Positions 34,575 to 44,291 of a stretch of 64,000 nucleotides of DNA are shown here, in pieces. Origin of the DNA: Nilaparvata lugens (Eukaryota; Arthropoda; Insecta; Hemiptera; Delphacidae). Location: positions 2,483,114 to 2,547,113 of the forward strand of contig NC_052512.1 of NCBI RefSeq assembly GCF_014356525.2. The letters are read 5' to 3'. Within the stretch, counting starts at the first letter, position 1. Each line of letters starts with the position of its first letter. The notes beneath the pieces are model-generated. The model did not search any database. It was not told the origin of the DNA and worked only from the letters and a program-made list of their open reading frames with translations. The position numbers and the translations under genes are program-made.

Positions 34575-34953
34575 AGTGAGGTCCACGTTATAATGGCAGT
34601 GTTTGATCAGCAATTATATTACTATCCTTGTCTATCATTCAAAAAAGCGAATAGCGCTATCTCTTTCTCGCTTTGCTCTGTTGCCAGATCGTCTTTTAAC
34701 AATGTAGAATTAATAATCAATTAACAAGATATTTCATTCTAATAATTATAATTATTATAAAAGGATATTAAGAAATTATAAAAAAAAATTATTGCTAGAT
34801 ATAATATAATTTATTATTTTAAACGAGAATGAATTGTTAATTACATCAATAAGCCTGTATCGGCTACCGTCTATAGAAGGCATTGACAAGACAGAGAATC
34901 GGCAACGTTGTTCTTCTATCTTTCTCCACTGCCATTATAACGTGGACCTCACT
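34575..34953. mobile_element. MITE family A, copy 3, complete
   Basis: Both TIRs present (agtgaggtccacgttataat ... gccattataacgtggacctc act) with tat/ata flanks. One of the best-preserved copies, in the ELL intron between 36562 and 34076. Confidence 0.9.
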
Positions 34954-35033
34954 ATAGTAAATAAACTCTTCGATTAAAATCTAGACCATAGTGAGATTAT
35001 TCACATTATTTAGTCAGTGGAAATGATAAGAAC

Positions 35034-35415
35034 TTTTTGTGTAGTTGAGAAGTTGATATTGTGGTAATTATTCATATTGAATGAAAAAGACTAAGAAATT
35101 GTCAAAAAAACACTGATTTATTGATACTTAGAAAGACCGGTATCGGTTATTACACCATTGTCAATCTCTAATAAGCTAAAACTAAATAGAAGAGCAGCAG
35201 AATTTCTAATAGTAGGCGAGTACTGCTATTGGTCAAGGGCATGAACGCCTGCCATTGGCCCAGCTAGACAGTCTCCTTCCACTCAACGGTGTAACAAAAT
35301 GGCGGTTTAAGCAACAGAATCACCATGATACCAAAATTTACTTTCAGTACAGAATAAGAACCAAGAAAACAAGTGTGAAAGATGAAATAAAACAAATATG
35401 TAAATGGAAAAACTA
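35034..35415 (-). repeat. Solo Penelope-type terminal repeat
   Basis: Same sequence as the left arm at 30010-30390, including the upstream tagttgagaagttgatattg and the downstream aaaactattgact end. The hammerhead-like core (35130-35169, minus) has GATA instead of GAAA. It ends abruptly and is followed by a fragment of the 4.2-kb dispersed repeat (about 35430-35630). Confidence 0.75.
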
Positions 35416-35429
35416 TTGACTCAATTATT

Positions 35430-35632
35430 GAGTCCCTCACTCACTCAATTCCATTATCGACAGACGAAGAAAAAAATTTTCAGCTGTTTTTCCAAGGATG
35501 AATTATCTTCAGCGAGTTATCCCAGGGATAAGACCTAGTGCAATCGAGTTTTTATATGATAAACCTACTTTATTAAAGCCGTTTTAGAGATCCAGTGACA
35601 TACAGACCTATAATCAGATTTGCTCATATTAG
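35430..35632 (-). repeat. Third copy of the 4.2-kb dispersed repeat
   Basis: Shares cagctgtttttccaagga, agcgagttatcccaggga, gacctagtgcaat and the acagacctataatcaga tail with 4166-4470. Confidence 0.55.
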
Positions 35633-35635
35633 ATA

Positions 35636-36482
35636 AAAAAACTAAAAAATTGTCAAAAACCACAGATTTTTTGATAGTTAGAAAGACCGGTTTCGGTTGT
35701 TACACCATCGTCAATCTGATAAACTAAAACTAAATACAAGAGCAGCAGAATTTATACTGGTAGGCGAGTACTGCTATTGGTCAAGGGCATGAACGCCTGC
35801 CATTGGCCCAGTTAGGCAGTCTCCTCCCACTTAACGGTATAACAGAAACGTCAGAAAATGGCGGCTTAAGCAACAGACTCGCCATGATAGCAAAATTAAC
35901 TTTCAGTACAAAATAAGAACCAAGAAAACAAGTAAAAGATAATAAAACAAATATGTAAATAGAAAAGCTATTGACTAATGTATGCTTACAATGTTATGAT
36001 AAAACTAAATTCGTAGTGTTGTATTGGTAGAAATGAATCTGGTCATTTAAACTATACTAGGAATATCCTTAATTACTCTTGTTATTTTTAAAGCCTCTAG
36101 AATATTCAAAGATCTGCCTTTGTTATTAAAATGCAGAAACTCAACATTCTCCCCAACTGTGAACTTGTAATTATTTCTTATCAAATGTTCTGCAAAGTTA
36201 GATTTTCCAATCTCTGATGTGTTATTTAATTCTACTTTTGAAACTTCTACCTGTCTGACCAATGTAACAAGCATTATAATGAATCAAAACAAGCTACTTT
36301 ATGCAAACCTTGACTAGGTTTAACAGCAAATAGTTGAATCCTACCCTAAATCATTTTAAAACTAAACGATCACAGTTCTTCTGAATTCAGTTCATCTAAA
36401 TGGTGTAACAACCGAAACCGGTCTTTTCAACTATCAATAAATCTGTGGTTTTTGACAATTTCTTAGTCTTTTTATTTAATAA
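35636..36482 (-). mobile_element. Second Penelope-like element, decayed
   Basis: Left terminal repeat 35636-35960, truncated right repeat at about 36395-36482 (inverse), and between them a frame remnant. The left repeat holds the hammerhead-like variant with G8 present (TTGACGA, minus strand, 35680-35717), though with only three stem I pairs. The right repeat lacks the core's first half. It lies in the ELL intron and ends only about 80 bp before the 36562 donor. Confidence 0.72.
36047..36274 (-). pseudogene. Decayed GIY-YIG region of the second Penelope element
   Basis: Reads SNFAEHLIRNNYKFTVGENV and FNNKGRSLNILEALKITRVI, matching the C-terminal part of the 30403-30738 fragment. The upstream GQTGR region is frameshifted. 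Confidence 0.75.
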
Positions 36483-36561
36483 GAAATTGATCACTCAATA
36501 TTATAGAATATTATATGATAGGACAGGATACAGATACTTTTGTAGTAATGGGGGAACATAC

Positions 36562-36849
36562 CTGACAGCAGAGGTGGCAGAGTTTGCGTTGAGGTTGGCA
36601 CTGGGTGGATGGGCATGGGCATTGACTGCTTTCCTGGCGGGACCAGCGGAGGCGACAACGCGAGAGATGCGCTGTCGTTTTGTGAGGAAGCCGTCGACAC
36701 CGTCCACATAGCCGGGCCGCTTCGAGTTGGTCATCCTGGTGGAGACCTGGGGCGGACTGCCCGGCTGCAGACTGTTCGGCGACTGACCGCTGCTCGTCGA
36801 ACTGCCTCCGTCCGAGCTGCCCGGCGGTGTCAGGTTTTGCGGCTTGCGT
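36562..36849 (-). CDS. ELL: ELL exon, Ser/Gly linker with basic KRQR block
   Basis: Acceptor gtattgcttcag, donor gtatgt at 36561. 288 nt; the first base completes an Arg codon after LK of the previous exon (LKRRKPQNLTPPGSSDGG) and two bases remain. RRKPQNLTPP directly after the DWP-x-Y block is where ELL proteins move into their linker. Further on, NSKRPGYVDGVDG and LTKRQRISRV give a basic stretch that may serve nuclear localisation; the function is inferred. The rest is Ser/Gly/Gln/Asn/Ala-rich and likely disordered. GC-rich compared with its introns. The overlapping frames on both strands are shadows. Confidence 0.88.
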
Positions 36850-36929
36850 CTGAAGCAATACGCCACCACATTACTACTATGTGGTTACAATGTGGTACAT
36901 TACTACTATCTGTTTACCATGAATAAACT

Positions 36930-37170
36930 CCTCTGGATGTGTTGTCCAACATCTAGAGAAATTCAAAAAATCCCGGCCAGGGCAAGATATTTTTCTCGGG
37001 CCACTCCCGAGTTTCGGATGGACACGTTAATTCGTCGGTCCCGGCTGCCTAAAAAGCAGTTGTTAGGTCATGTCAGAGGCTCTGAAATTGATCTGTTGCG
37101 ACCAGAAAACTCTGACACCAGTTCTGAGCCAGCCAGGTCACTGGATATTATTATTGTCAAAAAATTATTG
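36930..37170 (+). repeat. Retrotransposon 3' end fragment
   Basis: Contains ggacacgttaattcgtcggt, aaagcagttgttaggtcatg, gaggctctgaaattgatctg and ccagccaggtcactgg, followed by attattattg. It resembles a non-LTR 3' untranslated end with an ATT tail. The plus-strand frame (36844-37185) across it is not a host gene. Confidence 0.55.
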
Positions 37171-37176
37171 TCTAGA

Positions 37177-37340
37177 GCAATTTGAGATACTAGTTACGAT
37201 TGTTACGCCATAATCAATATCTAGAAGACTCGGTATCCTCTTGTAGAGTTTACAATGAATAAATACTAAAAAACTCAGTATCCTCATAGAGTTTTCTAGA
37301 TTGATAATGTTTCAACAACCGAAACAAGTATCTCGAATTG
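37177..37340. repeat. Inverted pair of a second Penelope-type terminal repeat
   Basis: 37177-37245 (gagatactagttacgattgt) and 37265-37340 (caacaaccgaaacaagtatctc) are inverted copies of one sequence around a short spacer. It shares only the core layout with the family at 30004-31085, so it is a separate, related family. Confidence 0.55.
37298..37333 (+). ncRNA. Hammerhead-like core, second repeat family
   Basis: Stem I AGA (37298-37300) with TCT (37331-37333). Core TTGATAA (37301-37307). Stem II GTT with AAC around a TCAAC loop, preceded by a T-C mismatch. GAAA (37321-37324). Stem III AC with GT around AA, and A as base 17. Again C3 is U and G8 is A, keeping the pair. The inverted copy near 37180-37220 is more decayed. 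Confidence 0.38.
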
Positions 37341-37969
37341 TTGAATGAAATAAGTTTTTTTTACACTATTGAGTAGTTTTCATATTTATCACAATAACAC
37401 CGAAATATTAATATCAGACACTCAGCATAACTGATAAGTAATAGAAATGTTCTTATTTTATCTATTAATTTCGTTTATCAACAGAGTTAAAAATAATAAT
37501 CAATATAATAAGAGACAATAGGACGGCGTACGTTTGTACATCGGCGTACGTTTGTACATCTTATCATCTATGTGTATGTGTATCAATATGCCACATACAT
37601 ACAAGATGGGCCTACAACATGAACACTTGTAATATTTGAATAACTTTAGCTATAAATCCCTTGCTGCAGTCTAAGGTTTTCACGGATACAATATCTTCAT
37701 GAGCGGAAAGGTTGTCAGAAATCAATGCTGTCAGATTAGGCTGCTACATGACGTCATACATTGTTGCGTCATCAAATCGAAAGGCTTCGGGCAACAATTT
37801 TTGAGGTAAGATCTCCGATTTAATTTAGATAAGTTTTTTATTTTTCTTTGAGCTTATTCTATAAGCATTTTTAGTCGAGTTCTAAATGTATTTCACTCCT
37901 GTTTGCATACAAGAATTTTCATAAGCAGACAGTATTGTATTCAATGATCTGTAATTGACCGAGCTCAGT

Positions 37970-38150
37970 GAGGTCTATGTTTCAACATGGATTTTCTTTT
38001 GTCCGTATGTATGTAACGCATTTACGACCAGACGCGTTGATAGAATTCTATGCAATTTGGTAGGAATATTCCTTTTTTAACTAACACCAGATACTTGTGG
38101 ATGAGAAAACTGCGTGAGTTCTACTGTTCACAGAACTACTAGTATAGCTT
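37970..38150 (+). repeat. Dispersed repeat fragment
   Basis: gaggtctatgtttcaacatg, cgcatttacgaccagacgcg and gatacttgtggatgagaaaa also occur in pieces at 7025-7080, 7603-7668, 7795-7985 and 59390-59490. This copy shows the pieces are consecutive in one family. Confidence 0.6.
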
Positions 38151-38194
38151 TGTAACGGAATATCTTGTGTTTTTTCTATGTTATTTGGCCTGTT

Positions 38195-38557
38195 TCAAAG
38201 AGGCAAGAGAAGAAAATGGAAGTGGCTGAGATGAGAATGCTAGGATGGATGTCTGAGGTCACAAGAAGGGACAGGATTCATAATGAGGTGATTGGAAGTA
38301 CAGTTGGGGTGGGGCAATTGGGTAGGAAGATGCAGGAGGCCAGGATGAGGTGGTTTTAACATGAAGTGAGGAGGATTATGAGGGACGCAGGGTACATGAT
38401 TTGAATCTGGGTGGCAGGAGAGGGCGGGGAAGGCCAAGGATGAGGTGGAGAGACAGAGTGGAGGCTGATCTGCGGGAGAGGGGTTGGAGACACGGGGAGG
38501 AGATGGACAGGATTTTGTGGAGAAGGCTGAAGGAGGGAAATGCCGACCACATATGAT
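38195..38557 (+). pseudogene. Non-LTR retrotransposon C-terminal remnant, frameshifted
   Basis: Reads KMEVAEMRMLGWMSEVTRRD, then RIHNEVIGSTVGVGQLGRKM and EARMRW in one frame, followed after stops by GRPRMRWRD-like sequence in another frame. The E-M-R-ML-WM-x-VTR-D-RI-NE signature is the widely seen C-terminal part of a LINE-type polyprotein. At least two frame breaks. In an ELL intron. Confidence 0.72.
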
Positions 38558-38621
38558 TGGGATAAGGATACAGTTGGAAATAAATTGGAAGTTGAATTCG
38601 TTCAAATGCTAATTGATTAGT

Positions 38622-38800
38622 TAAGCATTCCTGAAAGGCAATTAGGAGGTACTGGGTTCTATTCCCGGGCTGATAAATAATTTTTGTATAGTAGCGCTCA
38701 TCTAATTTCCATCTAGCTGTTTACCCTGTTGTCAATATTTGCAGTAGCAGAAGTCTTCGGGGTGATTTACAGCATTTAATTGGGATTTTCGTTTATAATA
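38622..38800 (+). repeat. tRNA-derived SINE
   Basis: ggttctattcccgggc (38656-38671) fits a degenerate polymerase III box B (consensus GGTTCGANNCC) and is followed by a unique body (gtatagtagcgctcatctaa, tttccatctagctgttta, tgcagtagcagaagtcttcg) shared with 27150-27283. Box A is unclear. The pairing of a B box with a repeated tail supports a SINE rather than a tRNA gene. Confidence 0.55.
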
Positions 38801-39298
38801 ATTATTGGAATAAGGATTAGCCAAAGAAGAAGAACAGAGTTTGTTATTTAAGTGATGTCTTCGAATAAAACTAGATTTGATTTTTTGTTTATTTTTTCTT
38901 CGCTGTTCTATGAGGTCAAATTATTTTTCTATCATTATAATTTGTAAGAGTTTGATGGTAAAAGAACACTAAGAACTTCAGGCCCTTTTTCCGTCAAAGT
39001 CATGGATTCACAAAGTCATGTGTGTATCCGTCAAAGTCTTCATGGATTCGCCGCCATTTTCTCTATATGTCTACAAATTGTCATACCTCTATGTTGTTTA
39101 ATGAACGATGCGACAATGATTTTAAGAAGACAGTGTCAAGCGTTTGAGCATGAATAGGTTTATCTTTCAAGCGTTTTTCTCAAAACATGGTTTTTGCACA
39201 TGGCCCCTTCTTCCACCAAACTCCTCAATTTATCAGTGGTGAATTCATAATGTTATTAGTTGTTTAATTTCTGTCAGTAGCCTCTCTCTGATGACAAA

Positions 39299-39301
<3 letters not shown>

Positions 39302-39383
<82 letters not shown>
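39302..39383. repeat. (GT)n microsatellite, about 41 units, near an ELL donor site
   Basis: Perfect GT run on the plus strand; in the ELL transcript it is (CA)n, starting 24 nt downstream of the donor at 39407. CA repeats near 5' splice sites are known hnRNP L binding elements in animals. Confidence 0.95.
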
Positions 39384-39387
<4 letters not shown>

Positions 39388-39407
39388 TCACATATCTAAT
39401 GACTGAC

Positions 39408-39635
39408 CGCTTGAGCGTCTGTCGGTCCTGGGCGGTGTAGAAGGGCCAGTCGTCGGTGACGTCGTTCCATACGTGTCGCAACAGGTGGTAGGTGTTGTCG
39501 CGCTGCATCGCCACTGACGACAGGGTTGCCATCAGCTGATTGCGGTCCTTCTCCCTCAGTCCCTCCCGCTGCACTGCCGCGTGCAGTTCCGGTTTCTTGT
39601 ACGGCCGCACTGCCAGCATGTGGATCAGTCGGTCT
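39408..39635 (-). CDS. ELL: ELL exon, conserved N-terminal-domain block
   Basis: Acceptor tgaattttgttacag, donor gtcagt at 39407. 228 nt; the first base completes an Arg codon. Peptide: DRLIHMLAVRPYKKPELHAA, then AVQREGL, then LLRHVWNDVTDDWPFY and DRQTLK. RDRxxHxLAxRPYxKxEL...L...V..DWPxY...D...LKR is the best conserved stretch of animal ELL proteins, in the region linked to polymerase binding and elongation. Two bases remain and join RRKPQNL of the next exon. Chosen over the longer open frame, which would read through the donor into the microsatellite as a Thr-His run. This exon makes the gene identification secure. Confidence 0.95.
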
Positions 39636-40299
39636 CTGTAACAAAATTCACAACCATTTTATTTTTATTGAATTTCGTACCGCCAAAAAGTCAATGTATC
39701 TCTTGTCACACTTCACTTCATTTTGTGAATCATGTAATTTATATGACAATCAATATTTTCATTTATATCTCAATATGGACTTCCTATGTGCTTAGTCATG
39801 CAGCATTTATTATTCCGAAAGCATATTCATTTCAATCAATTGGTAGTAATATATATCAGTGAAGTGTTGAATTAAAAAAAATAGGTTAAATCAGTGTTTC
39901 AAAGATGAATTCAATGCGTTCATAGTTGTTGATTGTCAATAGGTGGAAATATGCGATATACGATGAATCACACAGAATTCCATATTGTTTCCATCTTCCA
40001 TTTTTTGGTGAATATAAGCTAAGCTAAATTCAAAAATTGTAATTTTTTCTGTCATTCTTCAGTAATTAATGAATGCAATATAAACAACTCTATTTCATGA
40101 GGTGAATCATTTTTTCTAGTTTCACAATGATAGGGGAGTGATAATATTATTTGTAAAGGTCTTCTAAGGAACCATTATCTACAGCTGGTACCAATCAACT
40201 AAACTTCAACTACAAGATGCTAAATCATATTATCACAACATGATCTTGAATCATGATCATCTTTCCGTTCTTCGTTAGTCGCTCGGCCTACAATGTCGA

Positions 40300-40492
40300 T
40301 AACATAGGTCTGTAAAATGGATTGATAAATAATTATAATTAGGCCCCCTATTGAAATGTCTGGTCAGAAACCATCCCCTATCACACAACATATTCCCAAA
40401 ATTTCATGCCGTTCTGTCAAGTAGTTTTCAATTCTATAGGGAACAAATAAACAAACAAACACACAGACATTCATTTTTATATATATAGATAT
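40300..40492 (+). repeat. Retroelement 3' end fragment
   Basis: ccatcccctatcacacaaca, aaatttcatgccgttctgtc, then aacaaataaacaaacaaaca and a tatatatagat end. The layout is typical of the 3' end of a LINE-type or SINE repeat in insects. No coding sequence. Confidence 0.45.
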
Positions 40493-40514
40493 TATTAAAA
40501 AAAAAAAACATTAT

Positions 40515-40720
40515 GAAAACACTGTGATGTTGTCAAAAATATCACTAATTTATTGTTAAATTACAAACATGTTTAAACACCAATAGTGTCATCTTCAGTG
40601 TGAAAAATTCAAATTCAAAGTTTTGAATTTTTCACACTGAAGATGACACTATTGGTGTTTAAACATTTTTGTAATTTAACAATAAATTAGTAATATTTTT
40701 GACAACATCCCAGTGTTTTC
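40515..40720. repeat. 98-bp inverted repeat of a third Penelope-type terminal repeat
   Basis: Arms 40515-40613 and 40621-40720 are inverted with only a few mismatches and a 7-bp loop. They contain actgaagatgacactattgg then tgtttaaaca. CTGAAGA equals the hammerhead CUGANGA box, and GACAC/GTGTT could be stem II, but GAAA is replaced by TAAA. The layout resembles Penelope pseudo-LTR pairs. Confidence 0.6.
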
Positions 40721-40918
40721 ATCACAGATAGATATCACAACATCTCACCAGCAAAAGTATCTGAAGAAAAAAAAGCATTGACCGGGAGAGAAAAACTAAG
40801 GCTACTTCTTTTACTATTTCTCTCCCAAATTAAGATACCATTTTTAAATACAAGTCCATAATATGGTTATGATTTGACTTCTCTGAAATTTAGTCCACCA
40901 CTTTCACTCAAAAGCTAA

Positions 40919-41595
40919 GGGCCGGTTTAGGAGCTCGGGATTCAGTTAAGTTTTAGGGCTGGTTTCCAAGCTCGGGATATGGCTAAATCCTAGACTTAAA
41001 ACAGCTGGAATCAGAAAATTAGCTTTCCAAAACGAGGAGTTTTTATAACAGTAGTCGCAGTTCTTATTTTTTCATTTCTATAATTTGAAACGTTTTTGCT
41101 TGACGAAATTAAACATTTCTAAATAGCTCAAAATAGCTGAAACTACACACTATTTTTTCTTTATTTTATTCTGCGTTTAATTCTGTAGTTTTTTTGAAAT
41201 TTAATTCAAACGTGACTATGACAATGACTGCGACTACGCCCCGTTTCGGAAAGCGAATTTTCTGACTCCAGCTGTTTAAAGTCTAGTACCTAGCCAAATC
41301 CCGAGCTCGGAAACCGGCCCCTGTACTTCAAACAGCTGGACTCAGAAAGTTGGCTTCCCGAAACGAGGCGTAGTCGTGGTTCACGTTTAAATTAATTTCG
41401 AATAACTAGAAAATTGAACACAAAATAAAATAAAGAGAAAATAGTGTAAAGTTTCAGCTATTTTGAATTATTTAGGAATGTTACATTTCGTCAACGATTA
41501 ACGTTTCCAATATAGAAATGAGAAAATAAAGATTATCATAAAAACTAAGACTACGCCCCACTTTGGAAAGCCAATTTTCTGACTGCAATTATATA
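40919..41595. mobile_element. MITE family C inserted into another copy of itself
   Basis: An outer copy starts gggccggtttaggagctcgg at 40919. After 37 bp a complete second copy begins (40956-41321, gggctggtttccaagctcgg ... ccgagctcggaaaccggccc). The outer copy resumes at about 41322 (tacttcaaacagctggactc) and runs to about 41595, where it is cut by the element starting at 41590. A solitary complete copy is at 48209-48555. Confidence 0.82.
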
Positions 41596-41700
41596 CACAT
41601 CGATTTCTGGACGTTCAATCAATTGCGTGCTTATGAATTATATCAGATTAACGGCCGTTTGCACAGTGTAAGTTTAAGCTAAAATTCCGTTTGCACAATA

Positions 41701-42035
41701 GGGGTATTCACAATGTTGTTTTAGCCAGCTAATAAAAAGTGCTATTTGCTAATTCTGGATTGTGAACGCCCCATCTGAAACCAACTGCTATAAGCTAACT
41801 GCAATAGCGATCCAAGCGGATAATTTGAGTAACTTAAAGTTAGTTTGAAAAAGTAAGATTATAAACATATAGCTGCCGTTTTAACAGAGATAGCTAGAGT
41901 TAGTTATCTGCTATCTCGTCTGTTAATTTTTTTCTAACGTACCACTATACCATTGAGTTAACACAGACTTAGGAAATAGCTGGAGATAGCGAATAGCTCG
42001 ACTTAGCCAGCTAACTCGAACATTGTGAATACCCC
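41701..42035. mobile_element. MITE nested in the Harbinger element, TIR ggggtattcacaatgtt
   Basis: Ends ggggtattcacaatgttgtt and aacattgtgaatacccc with TA on both sides (41699-41700, 42036-42037). Inner repeats of agctaactgcaatagcg and ctatctccagc-type sequence continue the pairing. No coding sequence. Confidence 0.85.
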
Positions 42036-42270
42036 TATTATCAGTTGTTTAAACTCTGTATTGAGTTTAAACTCTTGGAAAGTTTAAACCTCCAAAGCAG
42101 GAGGTTCAAACCAAATAATTTGGATTAACTTGACATCTGTAAAGATTTAATGAGGAAACAGCTGATAGTAAATTATTTATCAATGGTTGTTTTTAATGCT
42201 TCAGTAGACGATATCGATCATAGTTATTAAGATTTTAGTGAATCATTATTTGAACGTTAAAATAATTATT

Positions 42271-42498
42271 ATGGAGGAATTCATAGAAGTTTTTTATCCG
42301 ATTGATAAAGATGATTGTGAAGAAATTTTGAAACTGAGAAAAATTGGGCAAAAAATGAAACATTTAAATTTCTGGAATGATAAAAAATTTTTTCAACGGT
42401 TTTACTTGAGTAAAGCAACTGCCAATTTAGTATTTGATAAAATAAACAACTTGATAGAAAATGGTCTTTCATTAGAAACCATGTTTTTAAACACATAA
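42271..42498 (+). pseudogene. PIF/Harbinger transposase N-terminal fragment
   Basis: An open frame (42238-42498), most likely read from the ATG at 42271 (MEEFIEVFYPIDKDD). It contains FWNDKKFFQRFYLSKATANL followed by VFDKINNLIENG. F-x-x-R/F-YLSK-x-T-x-x-x-x-x-x-x-I is the N-terminal signature of Harbinger transposases. It stops after about 76 residues and the DDE catalytic domain is absent. A fuller element elsewhere in the genome would have to supply transposase. Confidence 0.72.
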
Positions 42499-42579
42499 CT
42501 GAGATATTTTGCTTTTGGGAGATTTCTAATAAACGAGGAAGGCAGTAGTAAATTTAAGCGTAACAAGATCACTTTTTAC

Positions 42580-42693
42580 TTACTAAGTAAGGAAAGTATT
42601 GCTTTCCGAAAAAAATTAAGGTACCCCAATTTCTAAATTTCTATACGTTTCAAGGTCCCCTGAGTCCAAAAAAAAGGTTTTTGGGTATTGGTC

Positions 42694-42784
<91 letters not shown>

Positions 42785-43425
42785 CGTCTGTGTACACGAT
42801 ATCTCATCTCCCAATTAACGGATTGACTTGAAATTTGGAACGTAAAGTCCTTACAATATAAGGATCCGACACGAACAAATTTCGATCAAATGCGATTCAA
42901 GATGGCGGCTAAAATGGCGAAAATGTTGTCAAAAACAGAGTTTTTCGCGATTTTCTCGAAAACGGCTCCAACGATTTTGATTAAATTTATACCTAAAATA
43001 GTGATCGATAAGCTCTATCAACTGCCACAAGTCCCATATATGTAAAAAGTTCAGGAGCTCCGCCCCATCTATGCAAAGTTTGATTTTAGATTCTCAATTA
43101 TCAGGCTTCAGATACATTAAAACAAAAACATTTCGGGTGGAAAAGATTAAGCATGAGTATCTGTACAATTAATGTTCAGTAACATTTTCACCTAAAATTA
43201 AAAATAAGCTCGATATTCGAGAAAAAGTGATTATCGAATTGCAAACTGTTGATTCTATTAAATGATTCACTATGAAGAGAAAGCAGACCTCGTGTGTCTC
43301 CAGCGCTATTGCCCTGTCACCAGCTGGCTCAAATCTTTGAATAGTAGACTTCAGATGCGCGAGAACACTAGCGTTAGGTGATCATTTTTCATAACGGCAA
43401 GGAAAGTTGTGTGACACCAGATTTT
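42580..43425 (+). mobile_element. Interspersed element with a long GT tract, family also at 55860-56555
   Basis: Begins taaggaaagtattgctttcc, then aaggtaccccaatttctaaa, a (GT)n run, and a body with atggcggctaaaatggcgaa, gaaaacggctccaacgattt and caggagctccgccccatcta. Ends around ataacggcaaggaaagttgt. The inverted copy at 55860-56555 lacks the GT run and the start segment. The two ends share aaggaaagt in inverse order. No coding sequence; class unknown. Confidence 0.65.
42696..42778. repeat. (GT)n microsatellite with one interruption
   Basis: About 40 GT units with a single GG at about 42739. It is internal to the element at 42580-43425. Confidence 0.93.
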
Positions 43426-44084
43426 TTATCTTACCTTCTAAAATATATTCTTTGGTGCCAACTAAATATAGCATTTCATCATTTTCTAAAGAATTTTTTG
43501 ATAGCTTTTCTCTTTTGTTACCGTACAGCTTACAGATCTGTGGATTTTGAACAATGAAATTGTATAGCTGTATAACCTCAAATTACTGATGGTTTGTGAG
43601 TAAACAAATAACAAATTTCCAGCAAAATCAACCTTCCAGATATTGGTGATGACGATACGATGGTGATACGATGACATTCTATTACCAACTTAACGCTAAA
43701 CTAGTTTAACTTAAACTGGATTAGTAAATGCACTGAGAAAACCGATTCAAGTTTAAACTTTCAGATTAACTTAAACTCGATTAACTTAATCGAGTTTAGC
43801 GATCTATACTGTGCAAACGGCCCTAAGAGGAACTTAACAATCATCATCTGTTCAATTCATAAGAACGGCAAAAAAACTTACTTCCAAAAATCGATGTGTG
43901 TGTAACTAGCCTACCCTTCACATAACTTCACCCATTTCATTCTCACAACTACAATCGTGGGAAGGATATTATTATTGTACTAGCCATCAAAAATTGAAAA
44001 ATACTTTTTTTCAGATTTTGATATCATCTACTGTATGAAATAGAAATAGATTCATGTGGATTTGCAAAATGTAGGCCGACAGAC

Positions 44085-44291
44085 CTGATCGACCGCCTGG
44101 TGATGTCATCTTTGGCGGATCCGCGCAGGGGGGCACTTCCGCCGCCGCCGCCTCCCGCTTTCGGTCCGTTTGCCGCGACGGGAGACGGAGTGTATGCGGG
44201 ACGCGCCGCCCCGCCCCCTCCACTGCTCCCCGTCGGCATGCGGCCGCGGCTCTTTATCCGCCTGCCGATGTCCAATTCGATTTCCCTAGTG
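44085..44291 (-). CDS. ELL: ELL exon, Gly-rich segment of the N-terminal domain
   Basis: Acceptor ttgttggttggcag, donor gtctgt at 44084 (cag/gtctgt). 207 nt; the first base completes a Cys codon from the upstream exon (HKTK-C-TREIEL). Peptide: TREIELDIGRRIKSRGRMPT, a Gly/Ala/Pro-rich stretch with six consecutive Gly, then KDDITRRSI. Two bases remain and form Arg with the next exon (RRSIRDRLIHM). The I-K-S-R-G segment and (R)xxxRDR join match the spacing of ELL proteins; the Gly-rich insert is variable. GC content is much higher than in the introns. Confidence 0.9.

Larger units (their letters stand above)
41652..43823 (+). mobile_element. PIF/Harbinger-type transposon, decayed
   Basis: The left end ggccgtttgcacagt (41653-41667) and right end actgtgcaaacggcc (43808-43822) are inverted, with TAA on both outer sides (41649-41651 and 43824-43826). 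A 3-bp TAA duplication and gg-rich TIRs are hallmarks of PIF/Harbinger elements, and the frame inside agrees. The interior contains two younger insertions (41701-42035 and about 42580-43425). Confidence 0.8.
41590..43905. mobile_element. Outer MITE split by a PIF/Harbinger element
   Basis: Left flank tacacatcgatttctggacg (41592-41611) is matched, in inverse order, by the right flank (ccaaaaatcgatgtgtgtgta, 43884-43904). It also matches the MITE at 32425-32600. The two flanks are the halves of an older element into which the Harbinger-like element was inserted. Confidence 0.6.

Noticed and set aside
36844..37185. Plus-strand 113-codon frame
   Set aside because: It combines the antisense edge of an ELL exon with a LINE 3' end and has no coherent domain.
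38650..38680. tRNA gene suggested by a ggttctattccc box
   Set aside because: No cloverleaf or clear box A; the following sequence recurs at 27150-27283, so it is a SINE.
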